The translations under genes were made by a program, and so were the position numbers. Of a stretch of 64,000 nucleotides of DNA, positions 13,900-27,800 are shown piece after piece. The stretch's first letter is position 1; the number at the start of each line of letters is the position of its first letter. Origin of the DNA: Vanilla planifolia (taxonomy: Eukaryota; Streptophyta; Magnoliopsida; Asparagales; Orchidaceae). A model generated the notes under the pieces. It ran no database searches and was not told the origin of the DNA. It worked only from the letters and a program-made list of their open reading frames with translations. Where the stretch lies: the NCBI GenBank assembly GCA_023846275.1, contig CM043875.1, positions 23,750,593-23,814,592 on the forward strand. Direction: 5' to 3'.

Positions 13900-14930
13900 A
13901 CATTTACCTAAGCTTTGTCTTTAGAAACCCAAACCATCTTAAGTTCACATGTAATAGTGTATGAAATGAAAGATGATTTTATAGTCGTAGTTCCTAACAT
14001 GCATGTTTTAAGTATCCAAACGAAGTTGTTGACTTTAGAATTAATAGATTTTCTAAAAGAGAAATCAATAGAAATGTGACAATTTACAACAATTGGGGCA
14101 TTAGCATAAGATGTATGCAAGTAGGTCTTTGATGAGTGTGCATGCATTTTGTAAAATTCCTTCTACATGTATCTACCTTATGAGAATATGATAAAGTATG
14201 AATATACATGTGTGATGCAAAATCAGGATATTTTGTCTTTAATAGATTTAGTTTATTTTGGATTGAGGCAAATGCACTTCACTTTTCCTTCAATTTAAAG
14301 CTTTTCTTTTTAATCAAAATATTTTCTTCTTTCAAAGAATCAATATAAGAAGTATGTTTAAGGGAAGTGTGTTCATATTCATTTAATTTATCATGCAATT
14401 TATTACAAGAAGAAAAATGAAATTTATCATTATTAGATAAAGATTCATTTTCCTTGGGTTATCATATATGCTTTCAGGTTCAAGAATATGATTGTCATCC
14501 ATAGTAAAAGTGTTTGTCAAATTGGCATACTCGTGAATAAGTTTTTAATTTTCTTCTATAAGCTCATCAAAAGAAGTAAAAAAGTACTAGAATTATAAAC
14601 ATTCATTAAAATAGCATCACTAATTGAATTCTCACTATTGCATCAGTTGTAATGATTGAGCTAATGTCCAAGCACTTTTGAGTTTTCTTTAAAAAATTTG
14701 GTTATAATATGACTCATTGACAATTACGAACCTCCTCATCTACTTTCTTGCTTATAAAGATATTAATAAACGTTGCCTGAATGTGTTCTTGACTATTTAG
14801 TCTTTTGCGAGATTTAGGATGTCTCATGTTCTTTGGGAAGACAATGCCAATGCTGATTGGATGATAAATTTTATTATATCTTTTGACTATACGTGGACTA
14901 AGAGAATGTCTTGTTGTTTTTGGCATTATT
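13900..14930 (-). mobile_element. Possible Ty1/Copia gag-linker relic
   Basis: Read on the - strand, 14926-14714 has KSRKRLNSQEHIQATF followed by an acidic stretch. The 14.6-14.5 kb part has ELIEENQKLIHEYANL, a coiled-coil-like segment. The end (about 13950-13905) reads ELKMVWVSKDKA. Copia gag-linkers of the SIRE type have a similar order: basic KSRKK tract, acidic stretch, coiled coil, then KxVWVPK. No zinc knuckle or protease is clear, so this is tentative. Confidence 0.35.
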
Positions 14931-16080
14931 TTGTTTGATGATTACTTGTTTGAACCACCTTAACATTTATTAATATAAGATCTTGGCCAACCTTTTAGAA
15001 AACTAAATCTAAGCCTTTACCTCCATTCCAAAGCCCACTTGAAAGGTTTTGGCTGAAGCCTTCTCCTTGAGTCATTATAGTTTCCACACCTTTTTACCCT
15101 ACTCAAGCTAAAAATTTTTTAGTGCATCCCTTAGGCACTAGTTCTTGTTGTTATCTCTTAACTTGCACCATCTCTTGTTATTAGACTCATAGAGAGAGTA
15201 TTACTAGTTGGATCCATTTTTGAAGTGAAATTTAACATCCTATTAGTTAATGGTATTATTAACATATCATCCTCCAACTTTTCAATCATCTATTTGGAAG
15301 TGAATTTGTAAAGATAATAGTATCCTTTTGATACTATTAGTAGTTTTATTCTCGTTTTCAATTTCTTTTAATCTTTTCATGTTTTCTTTCAATGATTTTG
15401 GAAATCTCAAACTTTTGTTTAATTTTGATTATTTTTTAAATTATTTATTAATTGTTTTAAAAAGGAAATAAATATAGTGAAATAACATGAATAAAACGTA
15501 AAACTTTTTTCTTAATCAACTTACAAAGTACTAAAATATCTATAATCTACTTGAAAGTCATACAAACAAGTGAATAGTCTATTTTAAAGCCACTTAAAAT
15601 ATTTAATATTAAAAGAAAATTTCATAAAAAAATGAATATCATTACAGGGCATTGCAAGTTTGATTTTGAATTAAAAAAAAACTTGTTAATTAAAACTGTA
15701 AATCATTGTTTTTTGGAGTTCTCCAATGAAAGCTATTATGGTGGAGACTATGAAAGTGGGATAGAATTAACATTAATAATTAGAAGGCATTAATGTGAAA
15801 AATGTAGCAATGATTAAACCTTTGGGTTTTAAGCATGCTTTTTATGCCGACTTTTCTCATGCTCTCCTCTCATTGATCCCTTCCCATTCCATTTGCAATT
15901 GCTAAAGGCTACTGTGGAAATGTTCTTCAAAAGTAGTTTTGGATGGTTTTGTCAAAAAGAGAATAATCATAAAATGAATCTTTTCATCAATCTTGTTTTT
16001 CTTTATCTCTAAAAATGTTTGGCTGAAGCTATATTAAAAATACCTCTAGGAGGTTCATACATATGACAGTTCAACGAAGT
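14931..16080. other. AT-rich sequence, nothing clear
   Basis: May include the 3' untranslated end of the - strand LINE on its right side. No open frame or motif supports a gene. Confidence 0.4.
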
Positions 16081-16089
16081 AGAAAATAG

Positions 16090-19000
16090 TGGTTTGAGAA
16101 GGGGCATATCCTAGTCCAACATAAATTCATGGGATAAAGCAAAGTTTACAGTCCAGTCTTCAGCAGCATTATTGTCTCTGTAGATGTGGTTAATATTGAA
16201 ATCAGTAATGTGTCTCAGAAGGTTGGTTTCATGCATAAATTTTGCATCATGAAAATGATTTTTAGTAGCATTAGTAATTAATATTGTAAAAGTGTAGGAT
16301 TCAGACTTAATGTAGACACCCATGGTAAAGCGAAACTTAGATGCAATCAGCTTAATTGCAGTAGCAATTGTAAGCTTTTCCATCTCCAACAATGCTGAAG
16401 AGAAGACATATCATCAAGCAATCAGAAGCAGTCGCCTCCAATAATCACAGATGATTACACCAATACCAGCCCGATCTTTGTGAAGAATAGCGGCATTGCA
16501 ATTTGCCTTTGTTGAGCCAAGTGAGGGCCCACTTTTGAGTTGAGTTTATTTGCTGGTCTGAGGACTGAAATGGCTCCAGCTGTCCCTGGTGAGTGCAGTC
16601 CTGCATTGTGATACCATTAACAAAGTAACTTTCATCCTTGCAATAGTAGATAAGGTCGCTTTTGAATGCATTTTGTAGTTTTTATCCCTCCATAGATGGT
16701 ATAAAGTCGCAGCAGTAGTGTTGACCCCCTCTCCCATTTCCGGTTTTCTATAGTTCATTTGCTTCCATTGCAATAAATCATGTAGAGATTGAAAACCATG
16801 TGGCACTTGTAAATTGCGGTAATTTGGTAATTACTTAAGAATGAAATTCCAAATAGGCTCAGCTTTGTCACAGTTGCATAATATGTGATTGAGATTTTCC
16901 TTATCCTTTCAACCCCATGGACAATCCAAATCCTTAATGATTCCACGAAGGTAAAGCCAACTTCTTGTTGGTACCACAACAAAACAAATTCTTCATATGA
17001 ATATTCTTATCCTCTGATTCATATTTAAACTGCTTTTGTATAAGTGAGAACCAATCAGTTTTGGTTTGTCTGGATGCCAAACAACTAGGTCCCCCCTCAT
17101 CAGGTGCTCCTTTGCTTTTACAAATTCTGTCCACCAAATGGGGTACAGATGCATCGATAAGTTCTTTCCATTTCCATTGACTTATGCTATCCAGGAAAGA
17201 GAAATCCCATGTGCTATTCTGCATTTATATTAATGAATGTGAGCCATCTGCATATAGGTTCCTTTTTTAGCCAATTATCCTCCATAATGTTGTCACATGT
17301 ACTTCCATCATCTATACGCCATATAGTTTTAGATCTCGTGAATTCCCCTACCTCACGCAACATTCGCCAAATGTTGGGGTCCTAGCTCTTTCATTGAAAT
17401 GTACTGCTATGGTTCCCATACTTGTGATTAAGAGTTTCAACCCAAATTGTGTTATCTAGCACAAGGAACCTTGTGCAATGCTTAGCTATTAAAGTAATTT
17501 GTCATTATTTCAAGCACTTGATTTGTAGCCCCTCAAGCTCCTTAGGTAAGGTAACTCTATCCCAACTTACGTAATGCATTGCCTTACCATCAATAGATCC
17601 ACTCCACAAGAAGGTATGAGATATATGTTAGAGCTTTATAATTATCCTAGTTGGAATCATAGTATGAATAAGATTATGTAATGGGATAGCCTCTAACACT
17701 ACATTGATCATGACAACCTGCCCGCTAGGGATAAGGACTTGAAGTCCATGTCGACAGTCTTTTCAACACTTTCTGAATAATGTAACCGAAGTTTGCATAT
17801 TTAGGTGTTCTCCCCAATAAGAGAATCCTAAGATATATCATAGATTGTCTTTGCCTTATCTTTAGCTTCATTGTTATCATCTTTCTTTGTTTCTTTAACA
17901 TTCCTTTTCTAAACGTAATGTAGGATTTTGCATAATTTACCTTCTGTTTTGAGATATTTGCTTAAGCATGTAGGTTTTTCTTAGTGCTAGATACCACAAC
18001 AAAGTTCTGAGAGTATAAAGCATAATGTTATTGGCATATGACAAATGTGAAATGAGTTGGGGGGGGGGGGGAGGTTGATTTGGTTGATCTATATACCCAA
18101 GGGATAATTTCTTCTCTGTTACTTGTGAATCAATAAGAATAATAGTTTTGATTTGATTCAAAATAGATAGAGTGATAATGGGTAACCCTGTCTCAGCTCA
18201 CAAGTAGCCACAATCAAAGGAAGCCTTTTTCATTGCAAAAATATCATATTTGGGTCTAGAGATGCAAGCATTGACTTAAGCACTTTGATGATTTGGAAAT
18301 TCCAACAATTTGAGCATTTGTAGTAGAAAATTTTACTTGACCTTATCGTACTCCTATTTTATGTCCAATTGATGTTCATGAGCCCCTTAGTGGATGATGA
18401 AACCTTAAGCATATGGGATATTCCTTACGAAGTAATATTGTTGTCAGAAGCCCTGCCATGAATGAATGCACTTTGCTTAGGGCAATAATTCTTGCAAGTA
18501 TGTACTTTAGTCTATTTATCATGTCCTTTGTGACTACTTTATATATGGTGTTGCATAAGTTGATTGGCCTATAATGATTGTGATGCATGTGATTTTTTTC
18601 TCTTGGGGACAAGCACAATTAAGGTGTTTCTATTTTTTGGGCATATTGGTTATGCTAAATGTCTGCATGAATGCCTTTATGATAGCTATATACGTGGTAT
18701 TCTAACATACACTTATGAACTCTACCGTAATTTCATTCACACTTGGAGCTTTATCCCTTCCCATAGAAGATATAACATGAATAATCTCCTCTATAAGTGG
18801 AGCTGGAATTATGGAAACCTTGCAACTGGTGAGTTGCGCATGGGGGGTTGGCATCTCAAGCAAAGTCTTTTGTGGGTGGGTCGACTCCGTTTGAAGTAAA
18901 ATGCTCTGGTAACAAGCTTGCAATAACTTGAGTGTTTGTATGTACCATACTTGTGTCTTCATGTAGCATTCGAATTGCGTAATCCCTCATCGTTGCAGAA

Positions 19001-20060
19001 TCATGAAAGAAAGTAGTGTTCTTATCACCCAGGTTACCCATTGCTGCTTAGAATGCTGCCACAATCATTCCTCTTCACGTGTTGCGGTGTTGTTATATTG
19101 TGAAATAAGTTCTATTATTTTCTTATTCTCAATCTCATCCAACCCACTCGATTCCTTTTTTTGCAGCTCATCAATCTCTTACTAAAATTTTTGAAGCATC
19201 TGAGGAATTGATCCAAATTCTTTTTTTTACTCCCATTTTGCAATGTGCATGATGTACGGTGGAACTTGGTACAGATGACATGGGTGGAGTCACCATTTTC
19301 TTTTTTCATGCATGCTGCTTTGACAACTATTTGGGATTCTGAGTGTCATACCCAGCAATTCTCGAATTTCATTCTTTTGTGAAACCTTTTGCTACATAAT
19401 TGCTGGAATTGAATCAAAATTGGATGGTGATTAGATGCAAGATGTGGAAGATGATGCACAAGGATGCTTGGGAACTCACTGAGGCCATTTAGATTGAGTA
19501 GAATCCTATCCATCCTTTCAAAAATCCTTGTTGTGTCTTCTTTGTTATTGCACCACATATAATTGTTTCTAATGAACTCTAAATCATATGAATCTATGCT
19601 GCTAATGAATTTTTGGAAATTCTTTTGTGCTGTCGTGTACTAAAACTGTTCTCACCTCTTTTCTTAGCTTGTGACATAGAAATGTTGAAATCCTTAGCTA
19701 TAAGCATAGGTTCCTGATGATAAGCGGCAAAATCTGGTTCCATAACTCCCATTAACAAGGTAATCCTTGGATGCATACATAGAGTCGAACAACCAATTTG
19801 ACTGATCCTCCTTGAATTGCAATTGTTAAAGTTCTCCAAGATTTGCATTGTGATGGTATTCTGCCATAACATGATAATACCTTGCGACTTTCCCACCAAT
19901 GGTTCCAACATATAGTCCCAGCAAATGATCCACTTCCCTTTCTTGATAAAGTCCCCACAATGTTTTCAAGAAGTTCCACTATGAATAATCTGGTTCTACC
20001 TAACGATGTTCTGCAAATATGTCCTTGGATGATATTACTCCCTTAATATTTTATGATAAT
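16090..20060 (-). mobile_element. Near full-length decayed LINE ORF2, - strand
   Basis: Reading right to left on the - strand: endonuclease fragments (GIIMLWQ, PMLIAKDFN, FERMDRI, VHHLPHLASNHHPILI), linker GDKNTTFFHDSATMR, and the reverse transcriptase entry MGRDKAPSVNEITVEFI. Then RPINLCNTIYKVV and NRLKYILARIIALSKVHSF, LRQGYPLSLYLF, the catalytic box as YANN, a zf-RVT-like part, and an RNase H-like end with SESYTFTILI and HIYRDNNAAE. The order is that of plant L1-type LINEs. Frame shifts and stops throughout make it a fossil. Confidence 0.88.
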
Positions 20061-23000
20061 GCTACAACCATTTTGAAAAGTTGTGTAGATCAAGCAGTAA
20101 AACTGTGCCCTACCAAGTTCAGCAACTTCATGCAAAGCCTCCTTCTAAGTTTGCTCAAATACATCACACCTGTAGCAACCAAGCTATATATTTTTTTATA
20201 GTTTGCCCCCTAATATCAGCTGTAGGGAAAAATGTAGAAAATTCATCTTGCTCTTGTTCCCAAACAATGCGTCTACAGTAGCTGTTATAATTCATAACCT
20301 ACACGCTTACTGCTCATCTCTCCACACTGCTTGATTTCAGGCTATCTTTCCAGCTATTCTTACCCATAGTATACATGTCCAACTAAAATTTTAGCATTAT
20401 GCTATGGTACTTACTATTGGAATATTGCTGTATTATTGATCCAACTAAAATACAGATATGCTTTCCAAAAATGTAGAATTCAATCTGTACATAAATTTTG
20501 AAAGTATAGCTATTTCTTTCCCCAACAATCCATTGTTTACCGCATCTATCCAGATGGATAACTATGTTGAATTTCAAGGGATACTTAATTCAGTGTCATT
20601 AAAGAAAATAAGACTAATGTCTGCACTTGCTCCTAGGAAAGATGTTGTTTGATCGAAATCTATGTACATTATAGAGAATGAGCGAAAATGCAGCGTTCAT
20701 TCAGGCGAATATTGACTTAAGAGGAGGAAATTAAGTCTTTGCAACTATGTTCCAGAAAGCAGTTGAAGCCCAACATCAAGAAGGTGACAAATAAGATTAA
20801 GAATTCACTTTAAGGGTCTGCAGCTGGATGGAATTAATCCAGCCAACATCAATAATAATTCCTTTTTCTCTTACCATTTGGTTTCATAAACCACCATTGA
20901 CTGCTTTGATACTTAAAAGTTGCAATACAGTTTTGAACATTTTTAAGGAGTTATTCCTCATTTTCAAACACCAAATGAGTTGTTTGAGTGCAACGTTTAA
21001 ACCCACTGGCCATAGCTTTATTGAAATCTAGGCAAAAATTTGCAAGAACAATAGCAATCCCAAAATTTCAACTTACTATTTTCTGCATCAATGCATTGGT
21101 TGATGGACCATCCGATCTATCACAATCTTTAGAATATTCTACCCTGCATTAATTTTAACTTCACATTTTACTTTCTCTCATACGATACAATTTGTAGCCT
21201 TGTACTTTTAAAGGACAGAATGCTTAGATTCCTCAAATTCAAAGCTTTCAATTAGTTCTGGAATGTTGAATTACCGTTTTGCTATTTATTTCAAAATACA
21301 GGCCCAATTTTCAAGAGGGATGAGAACTTCCCATTACTAGCAAGCCATTTATTCAGTATAGATGAAATTTCAAAATGTAACTATTTAAGAAAATGTAAAC
21401 AACAGTTGCAAGCTTTCTAATCACCAAGATATTCTATGAATGTATTATTTTGCCGAACCTTTTTACTGTTTTACAATTCATCCTCTAAGATCTTATCCTC
21501 ATGCCATACCAACATGTCACAATCATGATAATATTTGAAACAGAATAAAGTAAATGCATAAGCAAAATTGGAAGGCCAACAAAATAAAGGAAAGTCGACC
21601 AACATATAGTAGCCAACTAAATCATAGTTGTAGTATTCAATTATTTTGTCAATTGCATCGTCATATAGCTTGACCATTGCCTCTTGTATGAAAGATTTGT
21701 AAGTTAGAACCAATCTTGAAGCATCTAGATTAGGAGACCTCACAACCATCCTTGTTGCCCAACTCTTCAAGAGGAAGGACACTTAGTTTAGGCAATAAAC
21801 CTTTGTTGTCGATTAGCGGCCTAATCGTCTGCCATCACATCACCTTCTGAAACCTAGCCAAGCTCATTTAAAAGAGTAAATGCAGCTCTTCTTTCTTTAT
21901 CTTGTTCATTTTTCAAGCATATTCAATTTTCCAATGAGTGTTTTGTTTTTTTTTGTTAAATTAGTAGTCATCTCATTTTGGTTTTGGAAAGCGCATTACC
22001 ATTTGAGTCATCTAATTTTTTGATCTCATACTTTGCTATGATCATTGTACTTCAAAGCTTTGACCAATTTTTTGAGATAAAAAAAACTATTCAAATGTGC
22101 CAATCATGACTAATTATGTTAGATGATCAAGGTATGATCAAATATCTCAATTTTTAATCTATAAAAAGTAATGTTGCATGCATTGAAATGTACACCAAGT
22201 CAAGAGTATCAATTTTGAAGGTCATGACACCCAAGATAATATATATCTTTACCTTGATAATGTTAGAGATGAAGCTGTTAAATAGATGATTAATGAATGT
22301 GCTCTCTATTGTTTTACATATGTTGCAAATTTCTAGCTAATTTTCCATTGTTTTTTTCCTCTTAGCATTATTTTAATATGATAAAAGATGGAAAATATAA
22401 TGGATGAAATTTGGGATGTGCATTATGTGGTTCTCAGAAAGAAACTAAGAAAATTAATCATGTATAGAATAAGTATTTATTGATGTTGATAATTTATCTT
22501 TGATAACAAATTGGTAGTCTTGGGAGGGCATCAATTCAATTCTTTCTTCAATCATTATGAAATGTTTTGAGATGCATAGGAGGAAGCATCAAATTCAGGG
22601 GTGATAAGCATATGATAGTGAACAAACTTGAAGAAATATGGTGTTAGCAGTGAACATAATCAGTTGTAGTAATTGCAAATGGTTAAAGTAGTTTTGTCAC
22701 ACGCCTTTCCAATTTTTAATATCTCATCAACAACAAGGATGAAGACCCTCCATTGGAGGTTTGCAAGAGAAATTTATTCTTCAAAATTGTCTTCTTTTAT
22801 AGGTACAAACTAGGTGACTTATTTATAAAATTCTATCCACAGCTTGAAGGTTCCTCTATAATAAACAGATTCAAAAAGACATCAGAAATTTTCAACTACA
22901 AATTAAAAGTCAATCATATCATTTTCAAACTTAAAGTTTAAGTTTTTAAATAGTTTTGTTTGAAACTAATCATGAATAAAACGAACAAAAACTAATTAAA

Positions 23001-24707
23001 GTTAAAAATTTAATCTAATTCGAGATACTCTAGATAAAACTAGAGTTTAAATTTTAAATTTAAACAATTTATGAAATTCTTTAAGCTAGTTCTTGCAAAC
23101 TATTTTTCTCAAACTTGGGAAAATTTGTCGATGCGATTTGAAGGCATTGCTTTTAGCTTGCTATTGCATTATATATTATATAATCTTGAGATTAAATTAT
23201 AAAGTAATTTCCCAAATATATGAATCGTTAATCCAAAATCATATGTCTCTTTTCGTCGTTGTATCATGCATCTTTTATCCAATTTTAACTTTTTTATAAT
23301 AACAACTTTTTAAGGTATATTTAATCACTTAATATCTTTGAATAATACATATATCTAAGTATTCTAAGATTACTGTAAAAAGTTTAGAATTAATTCAAAG
23401 GTCATTTTTTTAACGTAACAAAATCTATAAGCAAAAAGAGTTTCTAATCCAACATTTAGGCAAATCTCAATAAATTAGAAGTTGGACATTGTTTGGTTAC
23501 TTAACATACTAGAAAGTGGTTCTTTCGTATAAGATTATGGTTATGGATTGATGTGTATCCATTTAATAATATATTGTGCTCAATATGATTGCTATTTGAT
23601 TCAATTTTCTTAATAGGTATCACATGGATTTTGTTAGAATTGATTAGATTATTTGGTTTGTTGCTTCTATAGACCTTGCTTGCCTTATGCCAAGAGATGA
23701 GAATTGATTAGATTATCTTTTATGGAATTCATCCATAATGGGTCAATTAGAGATAGGAAATTCAAGAGGAAGACTTGATGAGAAACCTTTTTGGCTGTTT
23801 TAATTTTTAATTTGGTGCTTAATTGTTAGCATTAGTTTAAGTGTTAATGTGGACGGACAATTTGGATAAGTGTTGAAGTTTAAGGTGGAGATTGTTAAAT
23901 ACAAGAGTTGGATAGAATTAAAAGCTTAACATACTTTAAATTATTTAATGGTATCTTGGTCCACTATTGAGCATGTGGTTGATTTGCTTCCATTAACAAA
24001 TTCCAGTTGCAGTTGATGGGAAGGGCACAAGCTTGGATGATGAGATCAAAGGACTAGTTCGCTGACACCTCTGAGAAATTTTGTTTGCTAGCTGTTACTA
24101 ACCTTACTAAAAGAAGGATTGAAGTTATGAATCTTGTGTCACCCATCATTATGAAATATTTCTTTTTTGATTATATATAGTACTCATTGTTTCAATCATT
24201 TGTGATACTATCTCTGCTAAATCTCACTTCCAATCAGCAGCTAAGTACATGTCTGTTGGAACTTTCTTCCACGTGTTTACATGTCTAGCTATGTGCCCCA
24301 TTCTCTTGTTCTTTTCCTTGTTTTTTGGTTGTGCCATTTTCTCTTATATAGTGCTTTCTGTTCTATACTTAGTTGATTCACAGACAAAAAAATCATTTAG
24401 GTTTTTTTGAGGTTGGTTATATAGCACTGTTTATGTGGCTTCTGTTTTGACATGAAGCTCATGGATTCGTGACAGCAAAGCACCCTCTTTGCAATATTGG
24501 ATTTAGGCAATGTACATCAGCACTCCCTAGGTATAACATTGTAACTTTATACATTAGGTTTCTAGGAATTTTATATGAAAGGAAATCATCCATTAATGTT
24601 CCTTGTTAGTGCTTAGATAAAATTTTCTCCTCAATATAAATGTTCTATTGCATGATCATTTTTCTTATTAAAATTTGCTTTACCATCTGTTTATTTGATA
24701 ATTTCAG
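20061..24707. other. Sequence between the - strand LINE and the first seen kinase exon
   Basis: No N-terminal ABC1K exon was found, in particular no KxGQ or KAGQ coding motif on the + strand. The part up to about 20.9 kb may hold 5' remains of the - strand LINE. A 103-residue open frame lies on the - strand at 21471-21782 (listed separately). The 22.7-23.7 kb part is AT-rich and featureless. Confidence 0.5.
21471..21782 (-). other. Unrecognised open frame of 103 residues
   Basis: The frame starts MSFLLKSWATRMVV and has mixed aromatic and acidic content (for example KLYDDAIDKIIEYYNYDL). It does not match a family I recognise. It sits in AT-rich DNA next to LINE remains. Chance, or a degraded transposon fragment, is more likely than a gene. 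Confidence 0.2.
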
Positions 24708-24801
24708 ATTTCTAACCTTTGATGAAAAGCCAGTTGCAGCTGCATCAATTGCTCAAGTTCACCATGGTACTTTGAAGAATAATCAAGAAGTTGCAATCAA
24801 G
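24708..24801 (+). CDS. ABC1K exon 1 of those seen: alanine-rich loop and VAIK lysine
   Basis: Acceptor aatttcag precedes 24708; donor gttcat follows AAG at 24801. The exon is 94 nt and enters with two bases of a codon left in an unseen upstream exon. It reads [20 protein letters not shown] and then a segment ending EVAIK. In ABC1 kinases the alanine-rich loop replaces the glycine-rich P-loop and the VAIK lysine binds ATP phosphates; both are intact. A stop-free continuation into the intron (to about 24829) is a read-through, not a separate gene. Confidence 0.93.
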
Positions 24802-27800
24802 GTTCATGCTAATTTTTTTTATTATGCTTAGTTTTTTAATTGTTTCAAGCATACACTTGAGATTTTCTTTTTGTTGAAGCACAGCAGCTCAGTTTTTCTG
24901 TTGACTTGAGAAACAAAAAAATAAGGAACCTCGTGTTTGACATCTATTAATAAATAAAATTTCCTGCAGATAGAGGTTACTGAAAATTTTTTTAGTTCTC
25001 CCAAGCAGCTTCCCTCATGTTATGTCCCATAATGGTTCCTTGCTAAGGATGTTCATCTTTTCCCATTATCTTATTAATTATGACAAAATTAAAGAAATTG
25101 ACCACATGGCATTCTATTATCATATTTAAGTTTCATTATTGGCAGTTTTTCTATTTGCCTGGTTCATGTCAGATTTGATGTGGAGGTTTGGGTGGTCAAT
25201 TTGGTGTCAATTGGCATTTGTAAGTTGAAGGCTATATCAACAACTTCACAATTATGAGCTTGAGACGCCAAGTTAGGTCTATGCATGGGGAATTGATTAG
25301 GTGTTTTATTTGATTCATATTATATTGTCGATATCAATCCTTTTGAGAACTTATCTATGTACTGCATCAAAGGTTGCTTTCAAGTTTTTCTTTTATAGTT
25401 CAGTATTTTGTAATGTTTTAGGCCTTTTTTGTTGTGTTTCATAGAGATCATGTCAAAGGATTAGGTTAGTATTTTTTATAGATTAATGTATTGCTAAAGC
25501 TAGTATAAAGGCTTGGAGGGTGGTGATTGTAATACTTGGGATCGAAGAAGATGTGAGTGATCTTCAGGTGATATCTTAAAGATAAAATCATTGGACAATG
25601 TGTGATTCATAACAAGTTTCTAAATGAAAGGGTATAGAAATGAATAGTCCCATATCGACCAAGGAATTTTAGGTCTATAGGTGAAAGGATATGGGAATTA
25701 GTAGTCCTATATCGACTAAGGAGTGAATGATTTTGAGCTACATATGTAACATCTAGCATTTAAGGTATTGAAGCATCTTTTAGGGATAAGACCCTCTCTG
25801 TAATGGTATAGGACATCTAAATGGTGGATAATACTTTGACATTTATGATCAGTTTGTGATGTTATGGTATAAGAGCAGTGCATACTATAATGTGAAGTGG
25901 TTTAATGACTAACTAATCAAAATTTGGTGGACTTATAACACTTAAGATCGAAGAATATTGGAAGTGATCATTGAGTGATGTCCTAATGGTGGATTCAACA
26001 AACAAAAAGTGTCTCTTTGTAGCCTTCTAGTATAAGCACAAATAATCCCACTCTGGCTAATAGGGGATTGATTTTAAGCTATACATGTAGAGTTTTGACT
26101 TTAAGATGTTGAGGTATCTTTTGAGAACAAGACGTAGTTTGGACTGTATGAGACATTCAAAAAGGGATAATATTTCGACATGGTAAGGGTGAGTTATGAT
26201 GCGGTTGGTTTACATTGGTGTTGATAAGTTTGAAGGATATATCAACAACTTCTTAATCATTGGCTCATTATGCCAAGTTAGGCATATTTACAAAGATTTG
26301 TTTATGTGGTGTTTTGTTTGATTCCTATTCTATTACTCACTCTAATCCTTTCTAGAACTTTTCTATATATTGTATCTATGGTCTCCTTTCAGTGTTGCTT
26401 TTATAGTTGAAATGGTAATGTGTGAGATCTTCTGATGTGCTTTGCAGAGATAGTGTCAAAAGGCTAGGTTAGTATTTTTGATAGATTAATGTATTGCTAA
26501 AGGTTGGTTTTGTTGGCCTTTTTTTGGATTGATTGTCATTCATATGCACAAACATATATAATAATTATTCTTAGGGTAAATACAATAATTCTTAACCTTT
26601 TGGAATAAGGAGATCAAAACATGAATAAGGGTTATTTTTGTTCACACCAAACATCATCTGACTTGATCATATCAACAAAGAAGTCAACAACCTAATTTTT
26701 CTCCTTGTATACTTGGGAAACTCTATGGTGGGCAAAAAAAAATGAGTAAGACAATATCAAGCATCTTGGCTTCAGTCTTGTCTGAGCACATTTTGTGCGA
26801 GACTCATGAGATTGCCACTTGCTTGGCCAAAAGTAGTAATCTTTTAAGGATACTAATCAACAACCTAATTAAAAAAAAAATACATGCTAAGATAATTACA
26901 TGTTTTTTAAATTTAAATAAATTTGGTTATTATTAGTTGTTCTAGATAGAATATAACTACTTGATGGCATTTTTTTGTTGTAAATTGAAAATTTTTAAGC
27001 AAATTAATCAACTAAAATACGAAATAAAAGGAAAAACCAAAAATAAATGTCTAAATTGTAAATAGAGCTTGGCAATACAAATTCAATACCACTTGTTTTG
27101 TTGAACAAAAAGTCAATTGAACATGTCCAAAGTCACAGATGCAGAAATATGAAATATTGGGCATACTTGTGAAGGCTAGATAAATATATAAATACTGGTT
27201 CTTTTAATTTTCAAGTCAATTTGCATGGTTTTGTATCTAATATATAGTATCAGTTTATTATTTGTAGCTTTAAACTTATTTTTATTGAACAAGCTTTGTG
27301 GTGTATTTTACGGGGAATAATTTTCCTGAAGTTATTATGTCTTGTTTTGAATCATTTGTTTGATTGGCACTAGGTACAATATCCAGATGTGGAGCAACGG
27401 ATGAAGATAGATTTCACAGCCATGGCTTTCCTTTCTAAATCTGTTTCTCTGGTATAATAATTTTATTTTTTTTTATTGCTACATTTACATTGAAAAAATG
27501 AATATTGAAAAAGCTGCATAGTTGTTATTTGAACCTATGATGGCTTCCAGTTTCACTAATGAATTGGTCTGACTAGTTTGTGTTGTACACATTTTTACTC
27601 TCATGGCAAATAAGGGTGGTTCTTATTGAGCCAGGATCACGTAGCCATTTTGAACTTGAACCCACATTGAAGTATATCTGGAGTTGGAGCTGTGTGTGCG
27701 TGTGTCCCACATGGAAGTTATATAGTCATGCTGGGTTAAAATGAAATGGATTTGCCAGAAATCTGAATAGATGGAGCAAATCTTAAGAAGAAGTTCATTG

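Larger units (their letters stand above)
24802..27373 (+). other. ABC1K intron 1 (2572 bp)
   Basis: GT-AG intron that holds two nested repeat layers described separately (25216-26503). The rest is AT-rich without genes. Confidence 0.85.

Noticed and set aside
18564..18899. 111-residue open frame on the + strand
   Set aside because: It lies exactly over the reverse transcriptase of the - strand LINE and is the antisense shadow of that relic.
23980..24140. Possible upstream kinase exon or gag fragment (LQLMGRAQAW)
   Set aside because: It lacks splice sites in a fitting phase and any ABC1 motif; the gag resemblance is too short.
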